Positions 32,671 through 40,443 are shown, counted from the stretch's first letter. The stretch: 64,000 bases of DNA from Methanobacteriota archaeon (GCA_016845365.1 JAERST010000001.1:1-64000); one strand, 5' to 3'. Made by a program: numbers and translations. Notes: generated from the sequence alone by a model not told the origin.

Positions 32671-33813
32671 TCAGTTGCCCTTCCACTCGCGGTATTGGAT
32701 CCATTCTTGCTGCATGTATTCGTTCATCAGACGGTCTTCGTCCTCGTCGGTTGGTAGAACCTCGATGAGGTAAGCATCCCAATCTGCGTCGGACCCCTCA
32801 AACTGGTTGCCTTCAAGCGTGTAGCGCTTTCCAGCGTATTTTCCGATGCCGCGGTTGAACTTGTCAGATGGAATCGTCAACTCAGGTTCGCCTTCTTTGC
32901 GCGCCTTGGAGATGCGTACCATCTCGTCGCGCAATTCCTGGAAGTAGAGTTCGCGGCTGGCCTCGTTGAGGTGCTCGCGGTCAGCCGCTTCAGCTGCTTC
33001 TCGCTCGTCGTATCGACCCTTGACTCCGTAGACGTAAGCCCACTGGGCCGAGGTCGAATCGTCGGTGCCGAAGAGGTCGAGTCCCGTGCTGACCCACTTG
33101 TTGATGTATTTCTGGAGCAGAGCGCACGGGATGACGCCTTGCTTGACGATTCGGCGCAGTCCGTTTGCGCCGGTGCCGAGGTGGAAGGATTCCTCCTTGA
33201 GCATCGGGCCCATCGATGCCGCGAGTGGCTGGAAGGAAGATGTGCTGAGCATCTTCAGTTGGTACTTGCCGTCGCGGTCGATGAAGTGGGTGAAGCAGAA
33301 GAAATCGAGCCAGTGGTCGATTGGAGCGTTGAAGGAACCGAGGATTCGAGTTCCTTCCTGCGCGTTTCGCTCGAGCAGCTTTGCTGCCTCGCGGACTCCG
33401 TGCTCGCCGAAGTAAGTGCAGAGTAGGTAGGCCATTTGCCATCCGTGGCGCTGTTCTTCGCACATGATTCGCAGGGCTGACTTGCGGTCGTACTCGGTCG
33501 GTGCGGTCGCCAGCAGGTGGTTCTGCTGTTCGACGCTGGCGAACTCGGTGTCGCCCTGTACGCTGACCATCGAGATGATTGCGTCGCGGATGTTTTGTTG
33601 TGGGATTTGCATTCGGCGTTGCCACTTTGGCATGCCTTCAAAATCGCCGAATTCGATTTGGTTACCTGCGGTGTCCCAATCGAATTTGATGTCGAATCGG
33701 TAGTCACCCAGCCACGAAGGGTCGAAGCCGATTCGTGTCTGCCATTCGCTGAAGTCCTGAATCCACGCCTCGAAGTTCGGGGAGTAGTCCTGAACGATCT
33801 CTGTCTCTGCCAT
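32671..33813 (-). CDS. BoxB-like di-iron protein (benzoyl-CoA 2,3-epoxidase family)
   Basis: 380 aa, ferritin-like di-iron fold. Carboxylate/His ligands are visible: Glu95 in 'FASVEQQNHL', 'CEEQRHGWQMAYLL' (119-123), and 'MLKEESFHLGTG' (207-211). The intervening 'TRILGSFNAPIDHWLDFF' and 'THFIDRDGKYQL' closely follow BoxB as I remember it, more so than PaaA. BoxB inserts oxygen into benzoyl-CoA to give the 2,3-epoxide, receiving electrons from BoxA. This protein is ~90 residues shorter than bacterial BoxB, mainly at the N-terminus. Cotranscribed with the unknown gene downstream. The substrate may differ from benzoyl-CoA; a CoA-bound unsaturated or aromatic acid is the inference. Confidence 0.8.
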   Translation of the reverse strand: MAETEIVQDYSPNFEAWIQDFSEWQTRIGFDPSWLGDYRFDIKFDWDTAGNQIEFGDFEGMPKWQRRMQIPQQNIRDAIISMVSVQGDTEFASVEQQNHLLATAPTEYDRKSALRIMCEEQRHGWQMAYLLCTYFGEHGVREAAKLLERNAQEGTRILGSFNAPIDHWLDFFCFTHFIDRDGKYQLKMLSTSSFQPLAASMGPMLKEESFHLGTGANGLRRIVKQGVIPCALLQKYINKWVSTGLDLFGTDDSTSAQWAYVYGVKGRYDEREAAEAADREHLNEASRELYFQELRDEMVRISKARKEGEPELTIPSDKFNRGIGKYAGKRYTLEGNQFEGSDADWDAYLIEVLPTDEDEDRLMNEYMQQEWIQYREWKGN

Positions 33814-33842
33814 GTTATCACCGAATCAGTTCTGCTTATCAA

Positions 33843-33859
33843 AGGCTACTTCGTAGCCT
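33843..33859. terminator. Hairpin between HTH_10 gene and boxB-like gene
   Basis: AGGCTAC-TTC-GTAGCCT, a perfect 7-bp stem just past the stop of the leftward HTH_10 gene and before boxB. It probably ends the regulator transcript and marks the left boundary of the respiratory block. Confidence 0.5.
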
Positions 33860-33864
33860 GATGT

Positions 33865-34563
33865 TCAATCTCTAGGACTTTGCCTCCTCACCGAATCGGC
33901 AAACTCGTCGATAATATTCTTCTCAATTAGGTGAATCATTTCGCATAGAGTTGATTTTGAAACTCCAGCCTTTTCAGCTAATGCAGTGAGGGTGATTCGG
34001 CGCGGATTGTCGTAATATCCCTCTGACACGGCTAAATCGAAGACTTCGCGTTGCCGTACTGTGAGGAGTCTAGAAGTGGATTCCTTGGAGAGAGAATGAA
34101 TTCTATGCGGGAGTTTAGATTCTTTCAATCCCTTCACCAAATTTTTCACATGGTCGTGGTCTGTGATAAACTCCCATTCAACCCACCCATCTCTAACTGT
34201 GAATGGAGTTTGAGGCGCCACTTCCGCTCTAATAAGTGGGCGTAGAAATCCACCTCCGTGGCGAGCGATAGTGACACTCATTTCGATATTGTCTCCATGT
34301 TCTTCGAAGAACGATGCACCTTCGATGCCATCATGATTTTCTAGGTCTGAGACGAAATGTTCCATCCCGTTCCCCGCAACGACAACTGTGCTCAAACCAC
34401 GCCCTTCAGGAAGGGCCATGTGTTCATCCACTCGAATTGAAATTCCTGGATTTGACCTCGTTAAATCGCCTGCCCAATGCCCTTCAGGAAGGCGAATCGA
34501 GATCAGGAGGTGCTGCATGTCGACCTTTCTCCTGACCATGCTCTCGGCTCCTCCCATATTCAT
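33865..34563 (-). CDS. HTH_10-family transcription regulator (Bat/NarO-like)
   Basis: 232 aa. The C-terminal ~50 residues are a classic HTH_10 domain ('LLTVRQREVFDLAVSEGYYDNPRRITLTALAEKAGVSKSTLCEMI'). The N-terminal ~155 residues are a beta-rich sensor-like domain ('WVEWEFITDHDHVKNLVKGLK') typical of haloarchaeal Bat relatives. It has only one Cys, so the cysteine cluster described for NarO is absent. ATG 34563 overlaps the upstream stop (ATGA), implying coupling; ATG 34539 with a 'gggaggag' site is an alternative. It is cotranscribed with the small CxCH protein whose promoter carries the CCGAACATGTTCGG palindrome. It is thus the obvious candidate to read that palindrome and to regulate itself. 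Confidence 0.88.
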   Translation of the reverse strand: MNMGGAESMVRRKVDMQHLLISIRLPEGHWAGDLTRSNPGISIRVDEHMALPEGRGLSTVVVAGNGMEHFVSDLENHDGIEGASFFEEHGDNIEMSVTIARHGGGFLRPLIRAEVAPQTPFTVRDGWVEWEFITDHDHVKNLVKGLKESKLPHRIHSLSKESTSRLLTVRQREVFDLAVSEGYYDNPRRITLTALAEKAGVSKSTLCEMIHLIEKNIIDEFADSVRRQSPRD

Positions 34564-35243
34564 TCCTCGCCTTCCGAGTCTGTGCTTTTTTTGCGGTAAA
34601 TTTCGACAGCACCTCCGCCATGTGGAAGGATGTTAACCACGATCGCAGCGAGGAGGAGACCTAGAATAATCGATTTCCAAACCGGGGGCGAATCTGTGCC
34701 AGTCCAGACTTCTTTGGGCCCTTGTGCACTTACCTCGAAGGAATTCCACCTATCATCAGAGTCAGCAGCGCCATCTCCGTCGACAGTATTGACGAAGGCG
34801 CTGAACCTGACGTTTGTGCTAGCCTTCGATGGCGCCGTCCAGGTGAATTGCCACGACCTCTGGGCGTTTCCCTCCTCAGTATGAGTCAATTCACCCTCAC
34901 TGAGTTGTACGGACCCATCGATTGGTGATAGTTGGCCGGCAGTCGATCGTAGGTTGAATCCCGCTAGAGCAACGCCCTCGGTTGCAACTGCCGAGTTTAC
35001 CCCGAGAGTGAGCTCATATGACACACTTGGCTCCCAAACCTCTGGTAATCCAGTGAGCCGAATCTCGACTGAGTCATCTGGAACTGCGTCGCCGTGGCAC
35101 AGGCAACCGGAGTCAACTGATGAACCAGAAATTCCATTCGGCAAAGCAATTGTTGTGGGAGCCAGGGCGAGTAGGATCAGCAATGAAATGACAGACACCT
35201 TCGCCAAGAAGCCACCGAAAGGAGAAGTGAGTCTTGCTCGCAT
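34560..35243 (-). CDS. Secreted anchored protein with choice-of-anchor-V-like CxCH domain
   Basis: About 227 aa. Start ATG 35243 gives a signal peptide ('VSVISLLILLALAPTTIA'); the ORF's upstream ATG (35258) is less likely. The mature protein begins 'LPNGISGSSVDSGCLCHG' and continues as a ~140-residue beta-sandwich ('RSWQFTWTAPS', 'FVNTVDGDGAADSDDRWN'). This is the same domain as the N-terminus of the nearby cox subunit I. I recall it as the choice-of-anchor V / Reeler-like family, whose members usually carry CxxCH; here it is CxCH. A C-terminal TM and basic tail anchor it outside the membrane. Electron transfer or metal binding is possible but unproven. It is the first gene before the HTH_10 regulator. 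Confidence 0.78.
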   Translation of the reverse strand: MRARLTSPFGGFLAKVSVISLLILLALAPTTIALPNGISGSSVDSGCLCHGDAVPDDSVEIRLTGLPEVWEPSVSYELTLGVNSAVATEGVALAGFNLRSTAGQLSPIDGSVQLSEGELTHTEEGNAQRSWQFTWTAPSKASTNVRFSAFVNTVDGDGAADSDDRWNSFEVSAQGPKEVWTGTDSPPVWKSIILGLLLAAIVVNILPHGGGAVEIYRKKSTDSEGEE

Positions 35244-35253
35244 CTGACTCCCG

Positions 35254-35271
35254 AACATAGCAGGCTATGTT
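35254..35271. repeat. Small inverted repeat at leader
   Basis: AACATAG-CAGG-CTATGTT lies between the palindromic operator and ATG 35243. Its left arm overlaps a CCGAACAT half-site. It may be a leader hairpin or a secondary regulator contact. Confidence 0.45.
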
Positions 35272-35288
35272 AGCACAATATCAATCGC

Positions 35289-35304
35289 CCCGAACATGTT
35301 CGGG
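35289..35304. promoter_or_regulatory. Operator-like palindrome S1 (CCCGAACATGTTCGGG)
   Basis: A perfect 16-bp palindrome whose edge is 45 bp upstream of ATG 35243. It is followed on the gene's strand by 'ttgatattg', a weak TATA candidate. The position just upstream of a TATA box fits an activator site. It is the best match to the motif shared by S2-S6. Confidence 0.8.
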
Positions 35305-35330
35305 TCAAAATTTCGGGCTATTTTTTGCTC

Positions 35331-35882
35331 TCAAAGGGCTTCGTGACCAATCAGTAATAGCACAACGACAGCGATCGATAACAACCTCTGCATATGCAGT
35401 AATCTCGCACCTTTTTTGACTTCTCGAGGTGGCCATTTCCAACGCATGAGTCCGCCTGATAAGGACAATACACCCATCAAAAGGAGGGCAATCCAAAGCA
35501 GAGGATTTGATTCTTCCATCATTAAACCATGAGCTATTCCGGTGAGTAGCGCTGCCAATCCAAGAATTGTGTGGATTGGAATAACCCGTTTATTCAATGA
35601 ATTCAGCCGTTTGAGATAATCTCGTCTTCCAGCCGCTTTCAACTTCTTTCTAATCGGTGGAAGAATTCGCTTCCAGCCAAAGTAAAGAAGAGTGAAGCCG
35701 AGCAACCAGGCGGATATTTCACCGAAGAATTCTCCAGTATCTTCCAACCATTCTTCACTTTCTTCATTATCATCATCATCTTCATCGTGGTCATCTGCGA
35801 CGACGTGTTGAGAAATTAAAATGAAAATTGTACAGAGAATTGTCAGAAGCCAAGTTCGTGACCCTCCTCGCATATTACTCAC
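35331..35882 (-). CDS. Membrane protein with His pairs, last gene of cox operon
   Basis: 183 aa (GTG 35882; ATG 35873 is an alternative three codons in). A signal/TM segment is followed by an acidic linker ('DDHDEDDDDNEESEE') and about four TM helices. 'IPIHTILGLAALLTGIAHGL' places two His with 13 residues between them, the spacing of b-type haem ligands in ferric-reductase-like domains. 'LLHMQRLLSIAVVVLLLIGHEAL' adds two more His near the ends of the last helix. It starts 1 bp past the cox I stop, so it is cotranscribed. It may be a haem b protein or an oxidase assembly factor; no named family was recognised. Confidence 0.65.
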   Translation of the reverse strand: MSNMRGGSRTWLLTILCTIFILISQHVVADDHDEDDDDNEESEEWLEDTGEFFGEISAWLLGFTLLYFGWKRILPPIRKKLKAAGRRDYLKRLNSLNKRVIPIHTILGLAALLTGIAHGLMMEESNPLLWIALLLMGVLSLSGGLMRWKWPPREVKKGARLLHMQRLLSIAVVVLLLIGHEAL

Positions 35883-35883
35883 T

Positions 35884-38163
35884 TCAGGATGGGTTATTCA
35901 AAGCCTTTTTGCATCCTGAGCAACCATCGTTCGAACCACTTGCGCATCCACAATCATCACAGTCATGAGAGCACAACATGGTTGGTTTTTCATCCCAATT
36001 ATGTGGCGGGGGAGGGGAAGTAGTAGCCCACTCGAAGGTATGACCTCCCCATGGGTCGTCTCCAGCTTCTTCTCCATGCTTCATGCTGCGGATGAAATTC
36101 CAGAAGAAAATCAATTGAGCGACGAATACCACAAGCGAGCCGATTGTTGCCAATAAGTGCTGATCGCCCCATCCTGCTTCTTCTTGATAGACGTAGATTC
36201 TACGAGGCATATCCCATAGTCCAAACAATGGGATGAATGTTAGATTGATTCCAAAGAATGTTAGCCAGAAATGCCACCATCCAAGCCGGTCATCTAGTAA
36301 ACGACCAAACATCTTTGGGTACCAATAGTAGATTCCTCCGAGGGTCATTACAGCAACTGCCCCAAGCGTGTAGTGGAAGTGTGCGACGATGAAATATGTT
36401 CCACGCAATTGAACATCCATGGCGACACTCGAGAGATACACTCCAGTGATTCCTCCAACTAGGAAGATTCCTATTGCCCCCATGACGAACACCAATGGAA
36501 GTTTCGTGAAGTCTGGTTTCGACTTGTAGAATGTGGCGATTAGACTCAAATAAATTAGAGCGAATGGGACCGAGATTAGTTCGGTTCCAATAGTCTCTAT
36601 TTTGCGGAATGTCGGGTCGATTCCAGTGATGAACATATGGTGAGCCCAAACGAGAACGCTTAGCACTGAAGCGATCATCAATGAGTAGATGATTGTCTTC
36701 CGGCCATACAGATGCTTTCGAACAAAAGTCGGTACTACCTCCATCGCCATGCCAAGTCCTGGAAGTAGAACGACGTACACCTCAGGGTGTCCAAAGAACC
36801 AGAAAATGTGTAGCCACCATGTTGTTCCATCGATGCTCGGGTCAAAGAATAGAGTGCCGAAGACACGGTCTCCAACGAGCATCAATACGGCTCCTAATAG
36901 AGCCGGGAAAACTGCGAGCATGAGTATGACTGTGAATAGGATATTCCAAGTGTACATCGGCATATCCCACATGCTCATGCTCGGAATACGATGATTTGCG
37001 ATAGTCACTAGGAAATTCACCGTTGAAGCAGTGACCGAGATAATCAGTAGAACCAACCCCGCTCCTGCAAGAGACACTCCTGAGCCTGGGCTGTACTCAA
37101 TGCTTGTAAGAGGCGAATAGAATGTCCAACCCACGTCTGCAGCACCACCGAAGAAGAATCCAGATGCTGCAACGAGACCTCCGAGGAGGAGCGTCCAGAA
37201 TGACAAGGCATTCAGCCTTGGGAAGGCCATATCCCTAGCTCCTATTTGCAATGGGACAATGTAATTCGCGAAAGCGAAGGACATCGGTGAAATTGCGAAG
37301 AGTACCATCACCGCGCCATGCATCGTTACTGCTTGATTGAATAAATCACCAGTCATGAAGTCGTTATCTGGGACAACTAATTGTAACCTAACGAGAACAG
37401 ATAATGCCAGTCCAATCATCGAGAAAAGAATAGTTGTCCAAAGATACAGCAATCCGATATCCTTGTGATTAGTCGTGGTCAACCAATGCATCAATTCCTT
37501 CTTGCCGAAGTTCTTCTTTCGGTACAGGACATATACGACAGAGAGAATTGTTCCGAGCAGAGCTCCTACGATAATCAACCATGCTGGATCTGCAATATCC
37601 ATAATTGAACCAGACCCTGCATTCTGCCCTTGCACGGTTAGGTCCACTCTATTCCATTGATCTTCGCTGGTAGCATATCCATCTCCATTCACAGAATTAA
37701 CCAGTAGAGTGAATGTTGCACTGACCTTGTCCGAAGAGGGTGCTGTCCATTCGACTTGCCAAGATCGCTGGTCATTTCCTGATTCGGTGTGAGTTGCTGA
37801 ATCATCCGAAATTTGTACTGAATCATCGAGGGGGGTAAATGTGCCTCGTGAGGCTGCTAGATTGAACCCGCCAGAATTTTCGCCACCAACGACTGGCCCT
37901 CCCTCGAATGAGATATTGACGAGGTAAGTTTGTCCAGCGATGAATTCCTCAGGTAACCCCTCGAATGTGACAGATACCTCATCGCTGGAAACGGCGCCGT
38001 GGCAATTGCATCCCGCGCCAACTGAAGGCCCGGAGATTCCACCCGGCAGGGCGGCGAATTGTGGGGTCGCAGCGAGGAGTAAGGCGAACATCGCTAAGAT
38101 CGTTAAACTCTTACTCAGATTCAATTTTCGAGAGAGATTGGTCTGGTTCTGTCCATTCCTCAA
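35884..38163 (-). CDS. coxA: Cytochrome c oxidase subunit I fused to N-terminal choice-of-anchor-V-like domain
   Basis: 759 aa; ordinary subunit I has ~530-550. Residues 1-38 are a signal peptide, ~39-180 a secreted beta-sandwich ('LPGGISGPSVGAGCNCHGA', CxCH at 52-55), 191-214 a TM, then the full haem-copper oxidase core. Haem a His282, CuB His459 with Tyr463 (HPEVY), His508/509, and haem His595/597 ('VAHFHY') are present. It is therefore an O2-reducing A-type enzyme, not a NorB. The C-terminus is Cys-rich (six Cys in 731-751, 'CSHDCDDCGC'). The TTG start overlaps the subunit II stop as TTGA. Operon order III-II-I. The fusion looks genuine because the frame is uninterrupted. Confidence 0.93.
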   Translation of the reverse strand: MRNGQNQTNLSRKLNLSKSLTILAMFALLLAATPQFAALPGGISGPSVGAGCNCHGAVSSDEVSVTFEGLPEEFIAGQTYLVNISFEGGPVVGGENSGGFNLAASRGTFTPLDDSVQISDDSATHTESGNDQRSWQVEWTAPSSDKVSATFTLLVNSVNGDGYATSEDQWNRVDLTVQGQNAGSGSIMDIADPAWLIIVGALLGTILSVVYVLYRKKNFGKKELMHWLTTTNHKDIGLLYLWTTILFSMIGLALSVLVRLQLVVPDNDFMTGDLFNQAVTMHGAVMVLFAISPMSFAFANYIVPLQIGARDMAFPRLNALSFWTLLLGGLVAASGFFFGGAADVGWTFYSPLTSIEYSPGSGVSLAGAGLVLLIISVTASTVNFLVTIANHRIPSMSMWDMPMYTWNILFTVILMLAVFPALLGAVLMLVGDRVFGTLFFDPSIDGTTWWLHIFWFFGHPEVYVVLLPGLGMAMEVVPTFVRKHLYGRKTIIYSLMIASVLSVLVWAHHMFITGIDPTFRKIETIGTELISVPFALIYLSLIATFYKSKPDFTKLPLVFVMGAIGIFLVGGITGVYLSSVAMDVQLRGTYFIVAHFHYTLGAVAVMTLGGIYYWYPKMFGRLLDDRLGWWHFWLTFFGINLTFIPLFGLWDMPRRIYVYQEEAGWGDQHLLATIGSLVVFVAQLIFFWNFIRSMKHGEEAGDDPWGGHTFEWATTSPPPPHNWDEKPTMLCSHDCDDCGCASGSNDGCSGCKKALNNPS

Positions 38164-38903
38164 GCCGACACCTCCTCATACCAGGCATCGAAATCTTCCT
38201 CACTCATTACCTCGATTTCGCCGACCATGATAGCGTGCTCATCGCCGCATAATTCTGCGCAGCGAACGGGGAAGGTTCCTATGTCGTCCGCAAGAATCCA
38301 ACCCTCATTCACCCGGCCTGGAATTGCATCAATTTTGATCCTATGGTCCGGTAGGGCGAATGAGTGGAATACGTCTCCAGCGGTGACTTCGAAGACAACT
38401 GGAACATCAACTGGAATCTTCAGTGGTTCACCGCTGGCACTGTTTATGCTCTTACCATTTGGATATTGATAATCCCAGTAATACTGGTAACCAGTCACTT
38501 CTATTGTGAATGAATCCTCGGTTGTATGATCCTCATGCTTCTCGAAGAAATCGATCGAATCGAAGGTCGTATCTGAGAGTACTAATAGGAATACGGTTAT
38601 GATAACCGAGATGACTACTGCGCCTTTCTTGCTACCCCTGACCACTGGCATTTGACCGATTTTCATCGGTTCACCTGCGTCTTCTCCATGACTGGTCACT
38701 AATAGGTAGACGAAGTAGGCATAAACAGCGATTCCAATGACGCTACCTAATCCCCAGTAGAGGCTGAATAATTCGTCGTAAACATCGGCGTGAGCGCCAG
38801 TACCACCAAGTCCTTGGAACCAATTGAAGATAGAAGCAAAAGTCATCATCAAGATCGCGATTGAACCGACAATAATTACCAATTGTTTTTTGTTGAACTG
38901 CAT
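38160..38903 (-). CDS. coxB: Cytochrome c oxidase subunit II (CuA)
   Basis: 247 aa. Two N-terminal TM helices precede an extracytoplasmic cupredoxin carrying the binuclear CuA site: His180 ('VFHSFALPDHRIKIDAIPGR') and 'RCAELCGDEHAIM' (Cys215, Cys219, His223, Met226). The aromatic patch 'TGYQYYWDYQYP' is the usual electron-entry route. A third hydrophobic helix lies near residues 95-110. It accepts electrons from a periplasmic donor and passes them to haem a in subunit I. It overlaps both neighbours (TAATG with III, TTGA with I), so translation is coupled. Confidence 0.95.
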   Translation of the reverse strand: MQFNKKQLVIIVGSIAILMMTFASIFNWFQGLGGTGAHADVYDELFSLYWGLGSVIGIAVYAYFVYLLVTSHGEDAGEPMKIGQMPVVRGSKKGAVVISVIITVFLLVLSDTTFDSIDFFEKHEDHTTEDSFTIEVTGYQYYWDYQYPNGKSINSASGEPLKIPVDVPVVFEVTAGDVFHSFALPDHRIKIDAIPGRVNEGWILADDIGTFPVRCAELCGDEHAIMVGEIEVMSEEDFDAWYEEVSA

Positions 38904-39700
38904 TAGATCACCTCAAGATAGACGACAAAGAATAGTATAATCCAAACCACATCTACAAAGTGCCAGTAATTGGTAACCGCGCGATATCCATCGTATCTTG
39001 CCTGAGAAAACCGATTACTGCGCATTAGGAAGAATACGACCGTGAGCATTACGAGTCCGACGAGAACGTGCAATCCATGCAGTCCAGTGAGAGCAAAGAA
39101 TGCGGTGCCATATGGATGATCACTCCAGAGGAATCCAGCATGAAGATACTCGTAGGCTTGAATGACTAAGAAGGCAGTTCCAAGTACTAGAGTCAACATG
39201 AGATAATTCATCGATTTATTCCTGTCATCTTCGAAATGTGACTCCAAAGCTCGATGCGCTGTAATTCCGGAAGTTAGTAGAATCAGAGTATTGAATCCAA
39301 CAAGGAGCATATCGTGCTCAACTCCTGAAGCCGGCCAACTTCCGCCGACCGCCCCAGACGAATTGATCGTGTGCCAGCGAGTCCAGAACCAATAAGCGAA
39401 GAAGGCTGAGAACACTATCGATTCCGTGATGATAATCCAGAGCATTCCCCACGATGCGTCGCCCCATTCCTTGCCATTTGTTCTAGCCTCGCGCTGAGGC
39501 CAGAGTTCGACCTCTTCCATCACCCAAGTTCTGATTCCATAGACCAACATTGGTAGGCCCAGAATCGCCAATGGCCAAACGAGTAATGCGCCTAGGCAGA
39601 GTGTAATCCCGAGTGAGACGATCAATGGTGCTAGGCTATTGTGGACCTCTCCGTTGGATTGATGAGAGCTACCGGTCTGAAATTCAATCAAATCATCCAT
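38903..39700 (-). CDS. coxC: Cytochrome c oxidase subunit III
   Basis: About 265 aa from ATG 39700; the ORF track starts at a TTG seven codons upstream. Seven predicted TM helices are present, the first two after a short N-terminal segment. Characteristic blocks are 'WGMLWIIITESIVFSAFFAYWFW', 'ITAHRALESH', 'QAYEYLHAGFLWSDHPYGTAFFALTGLHGLHVLVGLVML' and 'YWHFVDVVWIILF'. It stabilises the oxidase core. It is the first gene of the operon, with palindrome S2 just upstream. Confidence 0.94.
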   Translation of the reverse strand: MDDLIEFQTGSSHQSNGEVHNSLAPLIVSLGITLCLGALLVWPLAILGLPMLVYGIRTWVMEEVELWPQREARTNGKEWGDASWGMLWIIITESIVFSAFFAYWFWTRWHTINSSGAVGGSWPASGVEHDMLLVGFNTLILLTSGITAHRALESHFEDDRNKSMNYLMLTLVLGTAFLVIQAYEYLHAGFLWSDHPYGTAFFALTGLHGLHVLVGLVMLTVVFFLMRSNRFSQARYDGYRAVTNYWHFVDVVWIILFFVVYLEVI

Positions 39701-39738
39701 CAAAACCCGCGAATGTACCAAGCACCATTACCTGAGAG

Positions 39739-39752
39739 CCGAACACATTCGG
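39739..39752. promoter_or_regulatory. Operator-like site S2 (CCGAACACATTCGG)
   Basis: Near-palindromic member of the family with arms CCGAA/TTCGG. It lies 38 bp upstream of the subunit III ATG (39700), so it probably governs the whole cox operon. Confidence 0.72.
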
Positions 39753-39790
39753 TGTAATTCGCAACATCACTACGTTCGTTTGCCGAGTTG

Positions 39791-39804
39791 CCGAACATGT
39801 TCGG
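39791..39804. promoter_or_regulatory. Operator-like palindrome S3 (CCGAACATGTTCGG)
   Basis: A perfect 14-bp palindrome, 39 bp upstream of ATG 39844 and 38 bp from S2. The divergent gap thus carries one site per promoter. Confidence 0.78.
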
Positions 39805-39843
39805 GCGAAATGTTGGGAATTGTATTCCTACGAACAGTAATTC

Positions 39844-40425
39844 ATGGAGAACAATTTCCTCCTAGCTATCTCATGTCTAGCTTTGTCAGTCATTTTGGCA
39901 ACATCACCACTGATTCTCCTCGGTGGAGGAAGCGAGGTGGTCGAGGTCACTTCGGCGGACCTTACCACTGAGCAAATCTCGAAATTGCAATCACTCGATC
40001 TCGCTCGCAATCCAGCAGATTCTCGCGAGGGTAAGACGACGATAAGCGATGTGAAATTGGTTGAAGGGACTATCGTCATAGCAGGAGTTTGGGAAGATGG
40101 GGCAATGGGATTTGAGAATCAGACGAATCGAGGAGGAAAGGATGGGTTCATCGCTTCGATAGACGCATCTGGTGAAATTGGTAATCTCACCGTGTTCGGG
40201 TCGGCTGGTGATGATTCAATACTCGTTTTAGAGGTCGAGGGGTCTTCTTTGATCGTTCGGGGATTCACCCCCGGAACGATAGATTACGAGGGTGGAGAAC
40301 TCCAGGAAGGCTCTCGTACTGAAGCATTTGAAGGACGTCTCGACCAAGCAGGATGGATAGGTTTCTGGCATATCGATGCAGAACTACTCCGTTCTCTGGA
40401 TGAGAGAATCTGGTGTGGGTTTTGA
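39844..40425 (+). CDS. Secreted protein with SBBP-like propeller blades
   Basis: 193 aa. An N-terminal signal or anchor helix ('LLAISCLALSVILATSPLILL') precedes an acidic beta-rich region. 'GGKDGFIASIDASGEIGNLTVFGSAGDDS' resembles one blade of SBBP-type beta-propeller repeats. Only one or two blades are present, so the protein is either a small variant or a truncated relic of a longer propeller; the sequence ends abruptly at 'RIWCGF'. It has its own upstream palindrome (S3), implying expression together with the oxidase. Function unknown. Confidence 0.6.
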   Translation: MENNFLLAISCLALSVILATSPLILLGGGSEVVEVTSADLTTEQISKLQSLDLARNPADSREGKTTISDVKLVEGTIVIAGVWEDGAMGFENQTNRGGKDGFIASIDASGEIGNLTVFGSAGDDSILVLEVEGSSLIVRGFTPGTIDYEGGELQEGSRTEAFEGRLDQAGWIGFWHIDAELLRSLDERIWCGF

Positions 40426-40443
40426 GAGGTAATCTAAAATCGT

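Noticed and set aside
32671-33813. Reading the di-iron protein as PaaA
   Set aside because: The ligand-flanking motifs (ASVEQQ, RILGSFN, FIDRDGKYQL) follow BoxB; no paaBCDE genes are adjacent.
35884-38163. Reading subunit I as a nitric oxide reductase (NorB)
   Set aside because: The cross-linking Tyr in HPEVY is present and CuA subunit II and subunit III are adjacent, as in O2-reducing oxidases.
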